DNA of 24,421 nucleotides from DATMGU01 sp035555315 (lineage in GTDB: Bacteria; Pseudomonadota; Alphaproteobacteria; ATCC43930; CGMCC-115725), in assembly GCA_035555315.1 (NCBI GenBank), contig DATMGU010000084.1, positions 1-24,421 of the forward strand, read 5' to 3'. Position numbers and translations under genes: made by a program. Shown piece by piece: positions 22,467 to 24,421 of the stretch. The notes beneath the pieces are model-generated. The model searched no databases. It was not told the DNA's origin and saw only the letters and a list, made by a program, of their open reading frames with translations. Positions within the stretch are counted from its first letter, which is position 1, and every line of letters begins with the position of its first letter.

Positions 22467-22613
22467 TCAGTTCCCGACCCGGATGCGCACGATGGTGATC
22501 ACATAGAACAAGGCCACCAGGCCCAGCAGGACCAACAGCACGGCGCGGTTGCGCGACTTGCGGCGGCGCATCAGCGCCTCGGTCGCCGCCACGCTGAGAT
22601 ACTCGCCGTTCAT
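22467..22613 (-). CDS. Small single-span membrane protein in the oxidase cluster (CoxF-like)
   Basis: A 48-residue protein: a short N-terminus (MNGEYLSVAATEALMRRRKSR) rich in positive charge, then one membrane helix (about 24-43, AVLLVLLGLVALFYVITIVR), ending RVGN. Genes for such small proteins, sometimes called coxF, commonly sit between ctaB and ctaG in alphaproteobacteria, and the layout fits. The ATG (22611-22613) overlaps the ctaB stop codon in an ATGA arrangement, and the ctaG start follows two bases after its stop, so it is translated as part of the set. Its exact role is unknown. Confidence 0.85.
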   Translation of the reverse strand: MNGEYLSVAATEALMRRRKSRNRAVLLVLLGLVALFYVITIVRIRVGN

Positions 22614-23548
22614 GGATGCCACAGGCTCGCGAACAGGCCGTTGCCGTCGGGCGTATGGTCCAGGATCAGGACCGCGAACAGCGTGAACAGATAGAGGATC
22701 GAAAAGCCGAACATACGCTTCGCCATCCGGTCGCTCGCATCGAACCAGACCCGCACGGCGAAGCCGGTGAAGATCAGGCTGAGCGTCACGGCGACGGCGA
22801 GGTAGACCGACCCGGCGATGCCCAACAGCGCCGGCGCCACGGCCAGCGGCCAGAGCACCAGGGTATAGAGGAACATCTGCCGCTTGGTTTCGCGCGCCCC
22901 CGCCACCACCGGCAGCATCGGCACGCCGGCCTTGGCGTAATCGCCGGAGCGGAACAGGGCCAGCGCCCAGAAATGCGGCGGCGTCCAGAAAAAGATCAGG
23001 CTGAACAGCACGATCGAGGCGAGGCTGATATCGCCGGTCACGGCGGCCCAGCCGATCATCGGCGGAAAGGCGCCGGCGGCCCCGCCGATCACGATGTTCT
23101 GCGGCGTCCGGCGCTTCAGCCAGACGGTGTAGATCAGCACGTAGAACAGCACGGTGCCGGCGAGCAGGGCCGCCGCCGCCAGATTGACCGCCAAGCCCAT
23201 CACGATGACCGAGGCGACCGCCAGCACGATGCCGAAGCCCAGCGCCTCGCCCGGCGCCACCCGGCCGGACGGGATCGGCCGTCCCTGGGTGCGCGACATC
23301 ACCGCGTCGATGTCGCGGTCGTACCACATGTTGATGGCGCCCGACGCCCCGGCACCCACGGCGATGCACAGGATCGCCACGGCCGCCAGAACCGGATGCA
23401 GATGGCCCGGCGCGACGTAGAGGCCGGCAAAGCCGGTGAACACCACGAGCGACATCACCCGCGGCTTCAGCAGTGCCCAGTAATCAGCGACGTCGGCACC
23501 GCCATAGGCGACGCCGACGTCGAAGTCTGAAGTGGTTACGTCGGACAA
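22610..23548 (-). CDS. ctaB: Protoheme IX farnesyltransferase (heme O synthase)
   Basis: Transfers a farnesyl group to protoheme to make heme O, the precursor of heme A in the aa3 oxidase. A polytopic membrane protein of about 312 residues with the UbiA-type motifs NMWYDRDIDAVMSRTQGRP (Asp-rich, Mg2+-prenyl diphosphate site) and WLKRRTPQNIVIGGAAGAFPPMIGW, plus DYWALLKPRVMSLVVFTGFAGL at the N-terminus. No ATG fits: the open frame to 23620 runs into coxA, and the best start is TTG 23546-23548, 11 bases after the coxA stop. The start is therefore uncertain. The stop overlaps the next gene's ATG. Confidence 0.94.
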   Translation of the reverse strand: MSDVTTSDFDVGVAYGGADVADYWALLKPRVMSLVVFTGFAGLYVAPGHLHPVLAAVAILCIAVGAGASGAINMWYDRDIDAVMSRTQGRPIPSGRVAPGEALGFGIVLAVASVIVMGLAVNLAAAALLAGTVLFYVLIYTVWLKRRTPQNIVIGGAAGAFPPMIGWAAVTGDISLASIVLFSLIFFWTPPHFWALALFRSGDYAKAGVPMLPVVAGARETKRQMFLYTLVLWPLAVAPALLGIAGSVYLAVAVTLSLIFTGFAVRVWFDASDRMAKRMFGFSILYLFTLFAVLILDHTPDGNGLFASLWHP

Positions 23549-23559
23549 CGACCGCCCCG

Positions 23560-24421
23560 CTACTTGACGATCGGCAATTCGTCGAAGGTGTGGAACGGCG
23601 GCGGCGAACTGACCGTCCATTCCAGGGTCGTCGCCCCTTCACCCCACGGGTTGGCGCCGATGCGCTTGCCCGCGACCAAGGTGTGGATCACCGTGAACAC
23701 GAAGAACAGGGTCGCGGCGAACGAGATGTAGGAGCCGATCGACGCGACCATGTTCCAACCGGCGAACGCCTCCGGGTAGTCGACATAGCGGCGCGGCATG
23801 CCGGCGAGCCCCAGGAAGTGCATCGGGAAGAAGGTCAGGTTGACGCCGATGAAGGTCAGCCAGAAATGGATCTGGCCGAACGTCTCATTGTACTGCCGGC
23901 CCGACATTTTCCCGAACCAGTAGTAGAAGCCGGAGAAGATCCCGAACACGGCGCCCAGGCTGAGCACGTAATGGAAATGCGCGATCACGTAATAGGTGTT
24001 GTGCAAGGCGACGTCGACGCCGGCATTGGACAGCACGACACCGGTGACGCCGCCCACGGTGAACAGGAAGATGAAGCCGATCGCGAACAGCATCGGCGTC
24101 TTGAACTCGAGGGAGCCGCCCCACATGGTGGCGATCCACGAGAAGATCTTGATGCCGGTCGGCACCGCGATGACCATGGTCGCCGCGGTGAAATAGGCCC
24201 GCGTGTCGACGTCCAGGCCGACCGTATACATATGATGCGCCCAGACGACGAAGCCCACGACACCGATCGCGACCATGGCATAGGCCATCCCCAGATAGCC
24301 GAAGATCGGCTTCTTGGAGAAGGTCGAGATCACGTGGCTGACCATGCCGAAGCCCGGCAGGATCATGATGTAGACCTCGGGATGCCCGAAGAACCAGAAC
24401 AGGTGCAGGAACAGGATCGGA
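23560..24421 (-). CDS. coxA: Cytochrome c oxidase subunit I, C-terminal part (cut by window edge)
   Basis: The last 286 residues or so of the heme-copper oxidase catalytic subunit of the aa3 type; the N-terminal half lies beyond the right edge. Within the visible part are the CuB ligand and cross-linked tyrosine in WFFGHPEVY (His13, Tyr17 of the fragment), the paired CuB histidines in WAHHMYTVG (62-63), the K-channel lysine in PTGIKIFSW (91), and the heme a3 and heme a ligands in AHFHYVLS (148 and 150). HPEVY, with the tyrosine one helical turn after the histidine, is the A-type signature. The gene is followed closely by ctaB. Confidence 0.98.
   Translation of the reverse strand, partial: PILFLHLFWFFGHPEVYIMILPGFGMVSHVISTFSKKPIFGYLGMAYAMVAIGVVGFVVWAHHMYTVGLDVDTRAYFTAATMVIAVPTGIKIFSWIATMWGGSLEFKTPMLFAIGFIFLFTVGGVTGVVLSNAGVDVALHNTYYVIAHFHYVLSLGAVFGIFSGFYYWFGKMSGRQYNETFGQIHFWLTFIGVNLTFFPMHFLGLAGMPRRYVDYPEAFAGWNMVASIGSYISFAATLFFVFTVIHTLVAGKRIGANPWGEGATTLEWTVSSPPPFHTFDELPIVK

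Noticed and set aside
22616..23530. A 304-codon plus-strand frame opposite ctaB
   Set aside because: Antisense shadow with no family features.
1..24421. tRNA, rRNA, riboswitch, CRISPR array or intact transposase
   Set aside because: No cloverleaf-like sequence, regularly spaced repeat-spacer array or transposase-like protein was recognised by eye on either strand; a covariance-model search was not possible here.

Overview
The window comes from a GC-rich alphaproteobacterium, probably Rhodospirillales-like. The evidence is the base composition, the long open antisense frames typical of such DNA, and a cytochrome oxidase assembly cluster (coxA-ctaB-small protein-ctaG-coxC-DUF983-SURF1) followed on the same strand by thrC, an M16 peptidase and a RimJ-type acetyltransferase. 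I recall that gene order as common in alphaproteobacteria; no database was searched.

Layout. Positions 1-2608 hold the end of an aldehyde dehydrogenase gene, a DMT-family exporter and a D-2-hydroxyacid dehydrogenase. Positions 2854-7764 run left to right: a CPA1 cation/proton antiporter fused to a cyclic-nucleotide-binding domain, a LysR regulator and an NAD-dependent formate dehydrogenase, closed by a strong hairpin and a 17-bp tandem repeat. Next come an SDR oxidoreductase (minus) and, divergently, a phnM homologue followed by a GNAT gene broken by a 4-bp repeat expansion. Positions 10.6-13.1 kb look accessory: a REP-like palindrome, a phosphinothricin-type acetyltransferase, a Phd/VapC toxin-antitoxin pair with candidate operators, and an orphan AAA ATPase.

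From 13118 to the right edge almost everything is on the minus strand and reads as one respiratory and housekeeping locus, transcribed from coxA toward the RimJ-like gene. It is interrupted between SURF1 and thrC. There, an M32 carboxypeptidase gene overlaps the SURF1 stop, and a low-GC pair of tandem paralogues of unknown function (16860-18283) lies on the opposite strand. The spacer between the two paralogues carries a duplicate of the last codons of the carboxypeptidase gene. The approach to the first paralogue carries a GTTC-N7-GTTC motif matching the alphaproteobacterial LexA box.

Working together: coxA, coxC, ctaB, ctaG, SURF1 and probably DUF983 and the 48-residue membrane protein build the aa3-type terminal oxidase. 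Formate dehydrogenase feeds NADH to respiration and is probably controlled by the LysR protein next to it. The most novel element is the paralogous pair with its duplicated carboxypeptidase tail and possible SOS control. No tRNA, rRNA, CRISPR array or intact insertion sequence was seen.
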